A stretch of DNA of 41,456 bases, taken from Gammaproteobacteria bacterium (lineage in GTDB: Bacteria; Pseudomonadota; Gammaproteobacteria; Arenicellales; UBA868). The notes under the pieces were generated by a model. The model was not told where the DNA came from, did not search any database, and saw only the letters and a list, made by a program, of their open reading frames with translations. Made by a program: the position numbers and the translations under genes. Where the stretch lies: positions 1 to 41,456 of the forward strand of contig DUBL01000026.1 in the NCBI GenBank assembly GCA_012960345.1, written 5' to 3'. Of this stretch, positions 14,474 through 23,836 are shown in pieces (position 1 is the stretch's first letter; each line of letters opens with the position of its first letter).

Positions 14474-17131
14474 TCAGGATGTTGCCAGTGTCCGAGTGCC
14501 GATTTCAGCAACATCGCGAGAGACCTGCGGGGCGCTCAGCACACGCTGAAGTTGTTCGCGCATCAACTGTTGACGGATGGGCTCATAACGGCGCCAGTGG
14601 CTCAGCGCGCCAACAAGCCGAGCAGCCAACTGGGGATTAGAGCGATCCAGCCGTATGACTTGATCGGCTAGAAAACGGTAACCCGCGCCATCGATCTGGT
14701 GGAAGTTGGGGGGGTTCGAAAAACAGAAGCCGCCAATTAGCGCATATATCTTGTTGGGGTTGTCCGACTCATAAGCAACGTGTCCGGTCAGTTCACGGAC
14801 TTTTTCAAGTGTATCGTGACGTGTAGAAGTCGCTTGAACACGAAGCCACTTATCGACGACTAGTGGGTAGGATTGCCACTTTTGGAAAAAATCGCCCAGG
14901 ATTTTTTCCCGGCGCGGAGCATGTGATGAGGCGAGAGTGCTGAGTGCCGCCAAAGCATCGGTCATATTGTCGGCGGTAGAAAGTTGTTGCATCGCTAGTG
15001 CGAAGACATTATCTGACTCCAGTTTCATCAGGTAAGTAAGGCAAACGTTACGCAATGCCCGGTTACCTACCGAATGTGAATCCCGACCGTAAGGTGCGGT
15101 AGTGGTCAGGGAGTGATACTTTGTGGTGAGTTGTTTTTCCAGATGCTGAGCCAGCGCGTGTTCGGTCGCTGCACGCGCCCGGTGAAGCAGTACCGGGTCA
15201 ATCACCGCGAGATCTTCTGCCAGATAGGCCTCTTCCGGAAGTGTCAGTGTAAGGGCCTGAAATGCCTGGTCCTCACTCGTTACATCGAGCACCTGGCTAA
15301 ACGCTCGGAGGAACGACTCGCTGATCATGGGTTCACACGAGGTGGCCAGCTTGTTCAGTGTGTCAAGGATTTCTAGACGCGCCAGGCGTTGGCCGGCATC
15401 CCAGCGGCAATACGGATCAGTATCGTGGTACATGAGCAGTGACAACGCGCTTGCATCTAACGGATAGTCTAGGATGACTGGTGCGGAAAATTCGCGTAAC
15501 AGGGAGGAGATGGGCTCACTCGTCACCTCGGAGAACACGAAATCCTGTTGGGTTTCCGTTAGTTCGAGTAGATGCTGGTGTGTGGTATCGCTGTCGCTAG
15601 CGAGACGGGACAACATCGGTTTACCGTCGTCATGTAATAGCGCTGTTTGCACCGGGATGTGAAGCGGCTGTGGCGAGGGGTGGCCAGGGAGTTTTGTCGA
15701 GACCTGACTTAGAGTCAGTGTGTATGTTTTATCCTGTGCATTGTATCGGCCGTTGGCGGTTACCCGTGGTGTCCCAACCTGGTCGTACCAGCGGCTAAAC
15801 TGGGCGAGATCGATGCCAGTTGCATCTGTCATCGCCGTAAGGAAGTCGTCGGTCGTGACGGCTTCGCCATCATGGCGTTCAAAATACAGGTCACAACCCA
15901 GGCGAAAACCGGCGGCACCTATGAGCGTGTGCAACATGCGCACCACTTCCGCACCTTTGATATAGACAGTCAGAGTGTAGAAATTGTTTATTTCCGCATA
16001 AGACAACGGCCGCACGGGGTGAGCCATGGGCCCACTGTCTTCCCGAAACTGGTGGGTTCGAACAAGCGCGACGTCTTCTATGCGTTTGACCGCAGCCGAC
16101 CCGATGTCTGCACTAAATTGCTGGTCTCGAAAAACAGTGAATCCTTCCTTCAGGCTGAGTTGAAACCAATCACGACAGGTGACGCGATTGCCTGACCAGT
16201 TGTGAAAGTACTCATGTCCGATGACACCGGCAATGTTATGGTAATCGTGATCAGTCGCCGTCTCAGGTTGGGCAAGGACATATTTTGTATTAAAAATGTT
16301 GAGACCTTTGTTCTCCATCGCACCCATATTGAAGTCACTGACTGCAACCACCATGTAAAGGTCAAGATCGTATTCGCGACCGTATTGCACCTCGTCCCAA
16401 TGCATTGCTTGTTTCAGTGACTCCAGGGCATGTTGGCATTGATCAATGTCACCTTGCCGCGCGTAAAGACGCAGATCAACGTCGCGCCCAGAACGCGTTG
16501 TGAACTTGTCCTGAAGGTATTCGAGGTCACCAGCGACGATAGCGAAAAGGTAACTTGGTTTGGGAAATGGATCACGCCACTTAGCCCAGTGCCGTCCACC
16601 TCCACGGGTTTCTTGTGCCACCAGATTACCGTTAGATAAAAGCACTGGGTAACATTGTTTATCTGCGGACATCTCGACGGTGTAGATCGACAGAATGTCG
16701 GGGCGGTCGATAAAGTACGTGATCCTACGAAACCCCTCAGCTTCGCATTGTGTAAAGAGGCTATGCTGCGACAGGTAAAGCCCACTCAGTGCGGTGTTTT
16801 GAGATGGATGAATGCGATTCTCGATACGCAACTTGCACCGATCGGGTAAGCCTTTTATGACTAATCCCCGGTCATGCATCTCTATGAATTTATCAGCCAG
16901 CGGGGCTTCATCAACATATAGGGCCGTTAGATTCAATGCCTCGCCATCGAGTTGGAGCGGCACTTGATCGGGCGTCACTCGTTCGATCGACAATCGGGAG
17001 CACACATGGGTTTCCTCCGCCTGCAGATCAAACTGAAGATCCACCTGAGGGATACGGTACGTCGGTGGGCGGTAATCGCGCAGATAGGTCCGGTCAGGTG
17101 CGCGGTGGCGAGGGGATAATTCAGTAGTCAT
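14474..17131 (-). CDS. pepN: Aminopeptidase N
   Basis: PepN is a zinc M1-family aminopeptidase that trims peptides in the cytoplasm. The exopeptidase signature GAMENKGLNIFN precedes the zinc site HEYFHNWSGN near residue 303, with the third ligand Glu in SLKEGFTVFRDQQF. The C-terminal half is the long helical domain of the family. From ATG 17131 the protein has 885 residues (E. coli 870). The ORF track extends to 17284, but the extra 51 residues are Arg/Pro-rich and unlike the family, whereas MTTELSPRHRAPDRTYLRDYRPP matches the expected N-terminus; TTAGGG precedes it. It is the first gene of the pepN-to-uvrD run and diverges from ydcH. Confidence 0.95.
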   Translation of the reverse strand: MTTELSPRHRAPDRTYLRDYRPPTYRIPQVDLQFDLQAEETHVCSRLSIERVTPDQVPLQLDGEALNLTALYVDEAPLADKFIEMHDRGLVIKGLPDRCKLRIENRIHPSQNTALSGLYLSQHSLFTQCEAEGFRRITYFIDRPDILSIYTVEMSADKQCYPVLLSNGNLVAQETRGGGRHWAKWRDPFPKPSYLFAIVAGDLEYLQDKFTTRSGRDVDLRLYARQGDIDQCQHALESLKQAMHWDEVQYGREYDLDLYMVVAVSDFNMGAMENKGLNIFNTKYVLAQPETATDHDYHNIAGVIGHEYFHNWSGNRVTCRDWFQLSLKEGFTVFRDQQFSADIGSAAVKRIEDVALVRTHQFREDSGPMAHPVRPLSYAEINNFYTLTVYIKGAEVVRMLHTLIGAAGFRLGCDLYFERHDGEAVTTDDFLTAMTDATGIDLAQFSRWYDQVGTPRVTANGRYNAQDKTYTLTLSQVSTKLPGHPSPQPLHIPVQTALLHDDGKPMLSRLASDSDTTHQHLLELTETQQDFVFSEVTSEPISSLLREFSAPVILDYPLDASALSLLMYHDTDPYCRWDAGQRLARLEILDTLNKLATSCEPMISESFLRAFSQVLDVTSEDQAFQALTLTLPEEAYLAEDLAVIDPVLLHRARAATEHALAQHLEKQLTTKYHSLTTTAPYGRDSHSVGNRALRNVCLTYLMKLESDNVFALAMQQLSTADNMTDALAALSTLASSHAPRREKILGDFFQKWQSYPLVVDKWLRVQATSTRHDTLEKVRELTGHVAYESDNPNKIYALIGGFCFSNPPNFHQIDGAGYRFLADQVIRLDRSNPQLAARLVGALSHWRRYEPIRQQLMREQLQRVLSAPQVSRDVAEIGTRTLATS

Positions 17132-17390
17132 CAGGACCCTAACAGCATGATCAGTGTGTGGAGCAAGAGAATAGCGCAACCCGGCCACGATAGGACCGGA
17201 TACCGGCTCGCCAGGACGGGAAATATCGCACCTCCGCCAGCGACAGGGGGATGAAAGTGGTGGGTAAAGGGAGTAGCATGTCACTGGGTGCGGGCGATAG
17301 ATACGGTTATCCCGGCACCAGAAAGCGGGACCGAGTTTTCTATTGCTGAATCAGCGGCGTTAACCGCTGGACAATGACTGAGGAGAGACA
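17132..17390. promoter_or_regulatory. Divergent intergenic region pepN / ydcH with a hairpin
   Basis: This 259-bp gap separates two divergent genes and should contain both promoters, though I cannot point to a convincing -35/-10 pair. The clearest structure is the inverted repeat CAGCGG-CGTTAA-CCGCTG at 17352-17369, ending 12 nt before the ydcH ribosome-binding site AGGAGAG. It could be an operator or a 5' UTR hairpin. It is not a terminator, since no T-run follows. I see no gene inside the gap. Confidence 0.35.
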
Positions 17391-17597
17391 ATGGGTGTGG
17401 AATTATTCGATACATTGACAAACCGAATCAGCGAACTAAAGTCCGAGCACCGGGCACTTGATGACCAACTAGACGCACTCGCGGCTGATCCAGCCATTGA
17501 TGATTTACAGGTTCGTCGTCTAAAGAAAAGAAAATTATTCCTTAAAGACAGTATCGCGCATCTCGAAAAACAATTGATTCCCGACGCGACCGCGTAG
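17391..17597 (+). CDS. YdcH-family (DUF465) small coiled-coil protein
   Basis: This is a 68-residue, highly charged protein predicted to be almost all helix, with the DUF465 pattern: LTNRISELKSEHRALDDQLDALAADP, then a short DLQVRRLKKRKLFLKDSIAHLEKQL. It looks like a helical hairpin or coiled coil. Members are common in proteobacteria and have no firmly assigned biochemical role. The start is supported by AGGAGAGA directly upstream of ATG 17391. It is transcribed alone, divergent from pepN and convergent with ahcY, whose stop lies 60 nt beyond. I see no strong terminator in that 60-nt gap. Confidence 0.9.
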   Translation: MGVELFDTLTNRISELKSEHRALDDQLDALAADPAIDDLQVRRLKKRKLFLKDSIAHLEKQLIPDATA

Positions 17598-17657
17598 CGC
17601 TGATGTAGGCACCGGCGGAAAAGCCTCGAGACCTCTGATGACTACACGACCCGTATT

Positions 17658-19070
17658 TTAGTAACGATAGTACTCTGGTTTGTACGGGCCCGAAGCGTCA
17701 ACGCCGATATAAGCGGCCTGGTCTTCTCGTAGTGTTGTCAATTCAGCACCAAGCTTGCCAAGATGTAACCGAGCCACCTGTTCATCAAGTTTTTTGGGCA
17801 GCACGTGTACGCTCTGAGAATAGCGCTCCGGGTTTTTCCACAGTTCAATTTGGGCAAGCACCTGATTGGTAAATGAGTTAGACATTACAAAGCTTGGGTG
17901 GCCAGTGCCGCAGCCGAGATTGACGAGGCGGCCCTGTGCAAGAAGGATCAACCGCTTGCCGTCCGGAAAAATAACATGGTCGACTTGGTCTTTGATATTT
18001 TCCCAAGGGTAGTTCTGCAGGCTGGCGACATCAATTTCGTTGTCAAAATGGCCAATGTTGCAGACGATTGCCTGGTTCTTCATTGCTCGAAGGTGATCGG
18101 CTGTGATGACATGGTAGTTGCCGGTGGCAGTGACAAAGATATCCGCCTTATCAGCGGCGTAGTCCATTGTGACTACGCGGTAACCTTCCATTGCGGCCTG
18201 CATGGCACATATGGGGTCGATTTCAGTTATCCATACATTGGCGCCTAGCCCGCGCAGGGATTGAGCACTGCCTTTGCCGACATCACCGTAGCCGGCAACG
18301 ACAGCAATTTTGCCGGCAACCATGACGTCCGTCGCTCGCTTGATTCCGTCTACCAGTGATTCTCGACAGCCATACAGATTATCGAACTTAGATTTGGTTA
18401 CAGAATCATTGACATTAATTGCCGGACAAGGCAGTTCTCCTCGCTCTTGCATCTGGTAAAGGCGATGAACACCGGTCGTGGTTTCTTCTGTGATGCCCTG
18501 CAGATTGCCGACAATGCGGCCATAGAATTCGGGATCCCTGTCAAGACGCTGCGCGATACTCGCGAAGAGCGCCTCTTCTTCTTCGCCGGCTGGTTTCTGA
18601 ATCAAGTTGCGATCAGTAGCCGCTCGGGCACCGAGAGTCACCAGCAAAGTCGCGTCCCCACCATCGTCCAGGATCATGTTGGGGGTCTCATTACCGGGCC
18701 ATTCCATAATGCGGTGGGCATAGTCCCAGTACTCGGTCAGTGACTCGCCCTTGTACGCAAATACGGGGACACCGCTGGTAGCGATAGCGGCAGCAGCATG
18801 GTCCTGGGTAGAGTAGATATTGCATGAAGCCCAACGTACGGTAGCACCCAAAGCTGTTAGCGACTCGATGAGTACAGCGGTCTGGATCGTCATGTGGAGC
18901 GACCCGGCGATGCGAGTGCCAGCAAGGGGTTGTGCAGCTTGGTATTCTTCCCTGACCGCCATTAGCCCCGGCATTTCCGTTTCGGCAATGCGAATTTCTT
19001 TACGACCCCATTCTGCCAAAGCAAGGTCCGCCACCACATAGTCGGTGCCAGAAACGGTTGCAGCATTCAT
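17658..19070 (-). CDS. ahcY: Adenosylhomocysteinase (SAH hydrolase)
   Basis: AhcY splits S-adenosylhomocysteine into adenosine and homocysteine, removing the product inhibitor of methyltransferases. Length is 470. The NAD-binding stretch reads [21 protein letters not shown], and the substrate region contains [33 protein letters not shown] and the C-terminal KPEYYRY that closes the neighbouring active site. The ORF track begins with TTG 19076, but ATG 19070 has GGAG 8 nt upstream and gives [16 protein letters not shown]. It follows metK and has an SAH riboswitch in its leader, so expression should rise with its own substrate. Confidence 0.97.
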   Translation of the reverse strand: MNAATVSGTDYVVADLALAEWGRKEIRIAETEMPGLMAVREEYQAAQPLAGTRIAGSLHMTIQTAVLIESLTALGATVRWASCNIYSTQDHAAAAIATSGVPVFAYKGESLTEYWDYAHRIMEWPGNETPNMILDDGGDATLLVTLGARAATDRNLIQKPAGEEEEALFASIAQRLDRDPEFYGRIVGNLQGITEETTTGVHRLYQMQERGELPCPAINVNDSVTKSKFDNLYGCRESLVDGIKRATDVMVAGKIAVVAGYGDVGKGSAQSLRGLGANVWITEIDPICAMQAAMEGYRVVTMDYAADKADIFVTATGNYHVITADHLRAMKNQAIVCNIGHFDNEIDVASLQNYPWENIKDQVDHVIFPDGKRLILLAQGRLVNLGCGTGHPSFVMSNSFTNQVLAQIELWKNPERYSQSVHVLPKKLDEQVARLHLGKLGAELTTLREDQAAYIGVDASGPYKPEYYRY

Positions 19071-19110
19071 AGCCAACTCTCCAGAGTAACTAAGCGCAGT
19101 TTGCTTTTAA

Positions 19111-19170
19111 ATGCATGCCGTTAGCCGAGCCTGACAGGGATATCCTGTTGCAACGCTTCTCGACAACAAC
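19111..19170 (-). promoter_or_regulatory. SAH riboswitch upstream of ahcY
   Basis: On the minus strand the leader contains AGAAGCGTTGCAAC, then CAGGCTCGG and AACGGCATGC, the conserved pieces of the S-adenosylhomocysteine riboswitch. P1 forms from GTCGAG (19164-19159) with CTCGGC (19129-19124), six pairs with one G-U. P2 forms from ACAGG and CCTGT around the loop ATATC. A pseudoknot of GCGT with ATGC (four pairs) follows AACGGC. The class senses SAH and turns on SAH recycling genes, and the downstream gene here is exactly ahcY, 40 nt on. It lies between metK and ahcY, so it can control ahcY separately. There is no clear intrinsic terminator before the start codon. Confidence 0.88.
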
Positions 19171-19229
19171 AAGGCTCGCCTACTGGCAAGCTTAAGAAAT
19201 AACCGCTCGAGTCAGTAACAATCGATCAG

Positions 19230-20396
19230 TCACAGGCCTGCAGCGGATCGCATGATTTCGGCCTTATCTGTTTTTTCCCAATGGAAGTCGGGGTCTTCGC
19301 GGCCAAAATGCCCGTACGCTGCACTCTTGCGATAAATCGGTCGCAGTAAATCAAGTTCTCGAATGATGCCTTTGGGGCGCAGATCAAAGTGGGCATGCAC
19401 CAACTTTTCGATTTCCTCTTCTGGAATCATCGCGGTACCTTGGGTGTTGACCATTAGTGACACCGGTTGGGCAACGCCGATGGCATAAGCCACTTGCACT
19501 TCACATTGAGTCGCTAATCCTGCCGCAACAATATTTTTTGCTACGTAGCGCATGGCATAAGCGGCAGATCGGTCGACCTTGGACGGGTCTTTGCCGGAAA
19601 AAGCACCGCCGCCGTGGTGAGCGGCACCGCCATAAGTGTCGACCACAATCTTGCGACCCGTCAGACCACAATCCCCATGCGGTCCGCCGATGACGAAACT
19701 GCCAGTAGGGTTAACCAGATAACGTGTTTTTTCTGTGACCATGTTTTGCGGCAACACGGGTTTTATGATTTCCTCGATCACCGCCTCCGACAGGGTGCCA
19801 TGTTCAATGTCTTCCGCATGTTGGGTAGAGAGAACCACAGTATCCACCGAAACAGGTGCACCGTCTTCGTACAGTACAGTGACCTGGCTCTTGGCATCCG
19901 GGCGTAGCCAAGGCAAGCGACCGCTGCGACGCACCTGTGCCTGGCGCTCAACGAGACGGTGGGCATAGGTGATTGCAAATGGCATCAATACATCGGTTTC
20001 GCTGCACGCAAAGCCAAACATCAGGCCCTGATCACCTGCGCCTTGTTCTAGGTCAAGTCCTTCGCCTTCGTTGACTCCTTGAGCGATGTTGGGTGATTGC
20101 TTATCCAGCGCCACCATGACGGAGCAACTCTTATAATCGTAGCCCATGTCGGATGACGTGTAGCCGATATCTCGGATGGTGTTACGCACGATGTCGACGT
20201 AATCCACTTGAGCCGCAGTGGTGATTTCACCGGATACCAAGGCGAGGCCGGTATTGACGAGTGTTTCACACGCAACCCGCGAAGAGGGGTCTTGCATGAT
20301 CACAGCATCGAGTATCGAGTCCGAAATTTGATCAGCCATTTTGTCTGGATGACCCTCAGAGACCGATTCCGAGGTAAAGAGAAAACTGCGCGCCAT
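19230..20396 (-). CDS. metK: S-adenosylmethionine synthetase
   Basis: MetK makes S-adenosylmethionine from methionine and ATP, supplying the methyl donor whose by-product AhcY recycles. The 388-residue protein starts [20 protein letters not shown], has the loop [12 protein letters not shown] near residue 118, the P-loop-like [22 protein letters not shown] near 255, and ends with the [13 protein letters not shown] block. The length is typical. ATG 20396 is supported by homologue alignment; no strong Shine-Dalgarno sequence is visible. It sits 122 nt after ileS with a possible promoter in that gap, and 159 nt before ahcY. Confidence 0.97.
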   Translation of the reverse strand: MARSFLFTSESVSEGHPDKMADQISDSILDAVIMQDPSSRVACETLVNTGLALVSGEITTAAQVDYVDIVRNTIRDIGYTSSDMGYDYKSCSVMVALDKQSPNIAQGVNEGEGLDLEQGAGDQGLMFGFACSETDVLMPFAITYAHRLVERQAQVRRSGRLPWLRPDAKSQVTVLYEDGAPVSVDTVVLSTQHAEDIEHGTLSEAVIEEIIKPVLPQNMVTEKTRYLVNPTGSFVIGGPHGDCGLTGRKIVVDTYGGAAHHGGGAFSGKDPSKVDRSAAYAMRYVAKNIVAAGLATQCEVQVAYAIGVAQPVSLMVNTQGTAMIPEEEIEKLVHAHFDLRPKGIIRELDLLRPIYRKSAAYGHFGREDPDFHWEKTDKAEIMRSAAGL

Positions 20397-20466
20397 GAGG
20401 GATTCTGCCGTTCAATCAAGTGGTGCCAACGAAGGCCGCATGGTACCAGAACAATACCGGTCAGAG

Positions 20467-20495
20467 ATTATGCAACCTGGATTACTGCTATCCAA
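20467..20495 (-). promoter_or_regulatory. Possible sigma-70 promoter for metK
   Basis: In the 122-nt gap between ileS and metK the minus strand reads TTGGAT, 17 nt, CATAAT. The -10 box matches consensus in five of six positions, the -35 in three. The start of transcription would be about 65 nt before the metK ATG. A small inverted repeat TGGAT/ATCCA overlaps the -35 side. I see no MetJ box (AGACGTCT). Confidence 0.35.
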
Positions 20496-20518
20496 CCAAC
20501 AACCCTTTTATGTCGTGA

Positions 20519-23500
20519 TTAACTTACCTTTTCTATCCTGATAACCCACCGGTGTTGCTCCAGCTGGTGTGATACGGAATTTGCTGCGTCTTGTGCTTCG
20601 TTTTCTAGCCAAGTGGTAGCGAGGGTCTCGGACATGATGTAGTCGCGGTAGGCCATTAAGACACCATCGATGGCGGGGGATCCTTGGATACCGAGTGCAA
20701 TGCGGTCAGATATTTGTAGGCCCGTTGTTTTTCGCGCTTCCTGAACGGTACGTACCATCTCGCGAGCGAGGCCCTCCGTTTCGAGGGCAGGGGTCAGTTG
20801 GGTATCTAGTGCGACCAGAAACCCCTCCGATTCCGCGCTGGCAAAGCCAGGGGCCGCTGTGGTTTCAACGAGTAGATCTTCTGGGCCAAACTCAAACGGT
20901 TGGCCTTCGACGTTAAGCGTGATGGAGTCTCCCGCAGCCTGGGCTTTGGCTACGTTGGCGCCATTAATGTCCTTTAGCATTGCCCTTACGGCAGGGACGT
21001 ACTTTCCTAGACGCTTACCGACCCTGGGTAGGTTCGGCTTGATGCGATATGTCACTAACTGTGCATCTTGTTCAATGACCTCAATGATCTTTACGTTCAG
21101 TTCGTCTAGCACCTGGTCGCAGTGTGCGTCGAGTTTTTCCACCATGTTTTTATTAGGCAGTCGGACTAACAGGCGAGAGAGTGGTTGACGCACCCGTATA
21201 CGGCTGCTTTCGCGTGCGGTGCGTCCGAGCGCGACCACTTTTTGCACCACGGACAGCGCTTCAATCAATGCGTCGTTTTGCCATGCAGGGTCGACCACAG
21301 GCCACGATGTCATATGTACGCTTACTGGCGCTGCCTGGTCGGTGGAACGAACCAGATTCTGGTAAATCTCTTCGCTGAGAAACGGGGTGAACGGTGCCAT
21401 GAGGCGATGGACCAGGTTGAGGCATTGGTACAATGTGAGATAGGCCGATTGCTTGTCGATTCCGCTCTCACTTTTCCAGAATCTCCGGCGGTTGCGGCGC
21501 ACGTACCAATTGCTGAGTTGATCGACAAACGATTCGATGACGCCGCCCGCACGGTGGGCGTCGTATTGTTCCAGTGCCGCGGTGGTTTGCTCTACCGTGC
21601 GATGAGCCAGCGCGAGAATCCATCGATCGATTTCCGGCCGGTCGGGCAAAGAGACATCTTGTTTGATGTCAACTTTGTCAAGGGAAGCATAAAGGGTAAA
21701 AAACGCGTAGGTGTTCCACAGCGTATTAATGAATGAACTGGCCACTTCCGCGATGATCGCGACGGAGATGCGTTTTTGCACATCCGGCGTTAGGCGGGCA
21801 AGGAAATACCATCGTAAGGGGTCGGCACCGATATGGTCAAAAACATCATAAGGATTGACAATATTGCCTAGCGATTTCGACATCTTCTTTCCATCGCCAT
21901 CCACAATGTGACTTAAACAGATACAATTTCGGTAGGCGACGCTGTCGGATACCAGCGTCGCGATGGCGTGGAGGCTGTAGAACCAGCCGCGGGTCTGATC
22001 GATCGCTTCACAGATGTAGTCAGCGGGGAAATGTTGTTCGAACACCTGCTGATTTTCGAACGGGTAGTGCCACTGGGCGTAGGACATGGCTCCGGAATCG
22101 AACCAACAATCGATAACTTCGGGCACGCGGCGATACTCCCGTCCATTATCGGGATGGGTAAAGTGCACTTCATCAATGGCGGGTCGGTGTAGATCAAGCG
22201 CCGCCAATGATCGACCGCACAGTGTTTCCAGTTCCTTTACTGATCCGATGCAAACGTAGTCACCCTCGCCATCGGTCCACACTGGTAGCGGTGTACCCCA
22301 AAAACGTTCTCGCGATAATGCCCAGTCGACGTTGTGTTCTAGCCAGTTGCCAAAACGGCCGCTGCGAATCGTTTCCGGAACCCAGTTAATGGTGGAGTTG
22401 AGCTCGACCATGCGGTCGCGCACTGCTGTGGTTCGGATATACCAGGCGTTCTTAGCGTAGTAGATCAGTGGGTCACCGGTGCGCCAGCCGAAAGGATAAT
22501 TATGGCGGTGGGTCTCGGATCGAAAAAGCAGGCCACGCTCGCGCAGTATCTCGATGATGGTGGGGTCTGCGTCTTTGAAGAATTGACCTTGAACGGGCGT
22601 GACTTCGTCCTTGAAACACCCGTCGAGGCCGATGCCGTGTACCACGGGTAAACCATGGGCTTGTCCCAGGGCAAGATCGTCCACGCCGTACGCAGGCGCA
22701 GTGTGGACGATACCAGTGCCATCGTCTGTGTTGACGAAATCAGCGGTCAGGACGCGACAGATATCTCCCTCGGCAGGTAGCTCATCGAATAACCGTTGGT
22801 AGCGCAACCCCATCAGATCCGCACCCTTTACGCGTCGCACAATGGTGTGCGGCCCCTCGCCAAGCACTTTGTCAACGAGCTGTGTGGCAAGAATCAGGGT
22901 TTCCCCACCGTGTTCGACAAAGGCGTAATCGATGCTTGCGCCGACCGCCAGAGCCAGATTGGCCGGTAAGGTCCACGGCGTGGTAGTCCAGACGAGAAAA
23001 TAGGTTTTATCCTCGTCGATAACTGGAAAACGGATGGTGATCGATGGGTCGTCAACCTCGCGGTAACCTTGGGCAACCTCGTGAGAGGACAAGGTAGCCC
23101 CGATACGAGGATCGTAGGGAACCACCTTGTAGTCCTGATAAATCAGATCTTTGTTCCAGATAGTTTTCAGGAGGTGCCAGACCGACTCGATATAGTGGTT
23201 ATCGAGCGTGTAATACGCTTGGTCGATGTCAACCCAGAAGCCCATACGTTCAGTCATCTTTTCCCAATCACCGATGTAACGCATCACGGATTCTCGGCAG
23301 CGTCGGGTGAACTCGGCGACGCCAACCTTTGCTTCGATTTCGGCTTTGTCAAAGATGCCCAGTTCCTTTTCTATCTCATGCTCGACGGGCAGTCCGTGGG
23401 TATCCCAACCAGCTTTTCGTGGCGCATAGAAACCGCGCATTGTTTTGTAACGGGGATAGATGTCCTTGAACGTGCGGGCCAGCACATGGTGAATGCCAGG

Positions 23501-23662
23501 CTGACCGTTTGCGGTCGGCGGGCCTTCGTTAAATGTGAAGAGCGGGCGCCCTTCAGATTGACTCAGCGTCTGGGAAAAAACATCCTTGTCACGCCAGAAA
23601 TCAAGGATGCGCTGCTCTAGTTGCGGTCCTGCGTAGCGAGAGGACACCGTTGAAAAAGACAT
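20519..23662 (-). CDS. ileS: Isoleucyl-tRNA synthetase, eukaryote-like (type 2) class
   Basis: The enzyme charges tRNA-Ile. At 1047 residues it is about 100 longer than the common gammaproteobacterial IleS. The HIGH motif reads HHVL in PGIHHVLARTFKD, and KMSKS is intact in DGKKMSKSLGN; GWDTHGLPVEHEIEK marks the editing/core junction. These signatures and the long C-terminal domain match the type 2 class (eukaryotes, actinobacteria, some other bacteria), which is generally less sensitive to mupirocin. The classical ribF-ileS-lspA setting is absent; here it lies between a histone-deacetylase-like gene and metK. ATG 23662 starts MSFSTVSSRYAGPQLE. It may be the only IleS or a second copy; the window cannot tell. 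Confidence 0.95.
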   Translation of the reverse strand: MSFSTVSSRYAGPQLEQRILDFWRDKDVFSQTLSQSEGRPLFTFNEGPPTANGQPGIHHVLARTFKDIYPRYKTMRGFYAPRKAGWDTHGLPVEHEIEKELGIFDKAEIEAKVGVAEFTRRCRESVMRYIGDWEKMTERMGFWVDIDQAYYTLDNHYIESVWHLLKTIWNKDLIYQDYKVVPYDPRIGATLSSHEVAQGYREVDDPSITIRFPVIDEDKTYFLVWTTTPWTLPANLALAVGASIDYAFVEHGGETLILATQLVDKVLGEGPHTIVRRVKGADLMGLRYQRLFDELPAEGDICRVLTADFVNTDDGTGIVHTAPAYGVDDLALGQAHGLPVVHGIGLDGCFKDEVTPVQGQFFKDADPTIIEILRERGLLFRSETHRHNYPFGWRTGDPLIYYAKNAWYIRTTAVRDRMVELNSTINWVPETIRSGRFGNWLEHNVDWALSRERFWGTPLPVWTDGEGDYVCIGSVKELETLCGRSLAALDLHRPAIDEVHFTHPDNGREYRRVPEVIDCWFDSGAMSYAQWHYPFENQQVFEQHFPADYICEAIDQTRGWFYSLHAIATLVSDSVAYRNCICLSHIVDGDGKKMSKSLGNIVNPYDVFDHIGADPLRWYFLARLTPDVQKRISVAIIAEVASSFINTLWNTYAFFTLYASLDKVDIKQDVSLPDRPEIDRWILALAHRTVEQTTAALEQYDAHRAGGVIESFVDQLSNWYVRRNRRRFWKSESGIDKQSAYLTLYQCLNLVHRLMAPFTPFLSEEIYQNLVRSTDQAAPVSVHMTSWPVVDPAWQNDALIEALSVVQKVVALGRTARESSRIRVRQPLSRLLVRLPNKNMVEKLDAHCDQVLDELNVKIIEVIEQDAQLVTYRIKPNLPRVGKRLGKYVPAVRAMLKDINGANVAKAQAAGDSITLNVEGQPFEFGPEDLLVETTAAPGFASAESEGFLVALDTQLTPALETEGLAREMVRTVQEARKTTGLQISDRIALGIQGSPAIDGVLMAYRDYIMSETLATTWLENEAQDAANSVSHQLEQHRWVIRIEKVS

Positions 23663-23758
23663 GGCGTTTGTTTGTCAGCGACTGAAAGTATAAGGCCTGT
23701 ATAAAGCAACTGACCCATTGAGTTATCGGTAGAACGGAGCGAAACCCATATTAGCCCT

Positions 23759-23788
23759 GTCACCCGGGCAATCTAACCGGGTCGTGAC
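23759..23788 (-). repeat. Inverted repeat (hairpin) in the leader between the HDAC-like gene and ileS
   Basis: The 174-nt gap contains GTCAC-CCGG, nine bases, CCGG-gtc-GTGAC, a nested inverted repeat; an alternative pairing is ACCCGG with CCGGGT. It lies about 97 nt upstream of the ileS ATG. No T-run follows on the minus strand, so it does not look like an intrinsic terminator, and the sequence lacks the conserved parts of a T-box. It could be a leader structure or a protein site. Confidence 0.4.
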
Positions 23789-23836
23789 TGTGATAGCAAC
23801 CATGGGGCAGTTAGCACAACGTGAAAAGAAGCGAGC

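Noticed and set aside
17132-17284. N-terminal extension of PepN in the ORF track
   Set aside because: The extra 51 residues do not resemble M1 aminopeptidases; MTTELSPRH at 17131 fits the family.
21185-21736. 183-aa plus-strand ORF inside ileS (and a second 183-aa ORF at 23069-23620)
   Set aside because: Both are antisense to conserved IleS coding sequence and show no family features.
23663-23836. T-box riboswitch for ileS
   Set aside because: The gap is too short and lacks the conserved T-box sequence and a terminator/antiterminator pair.
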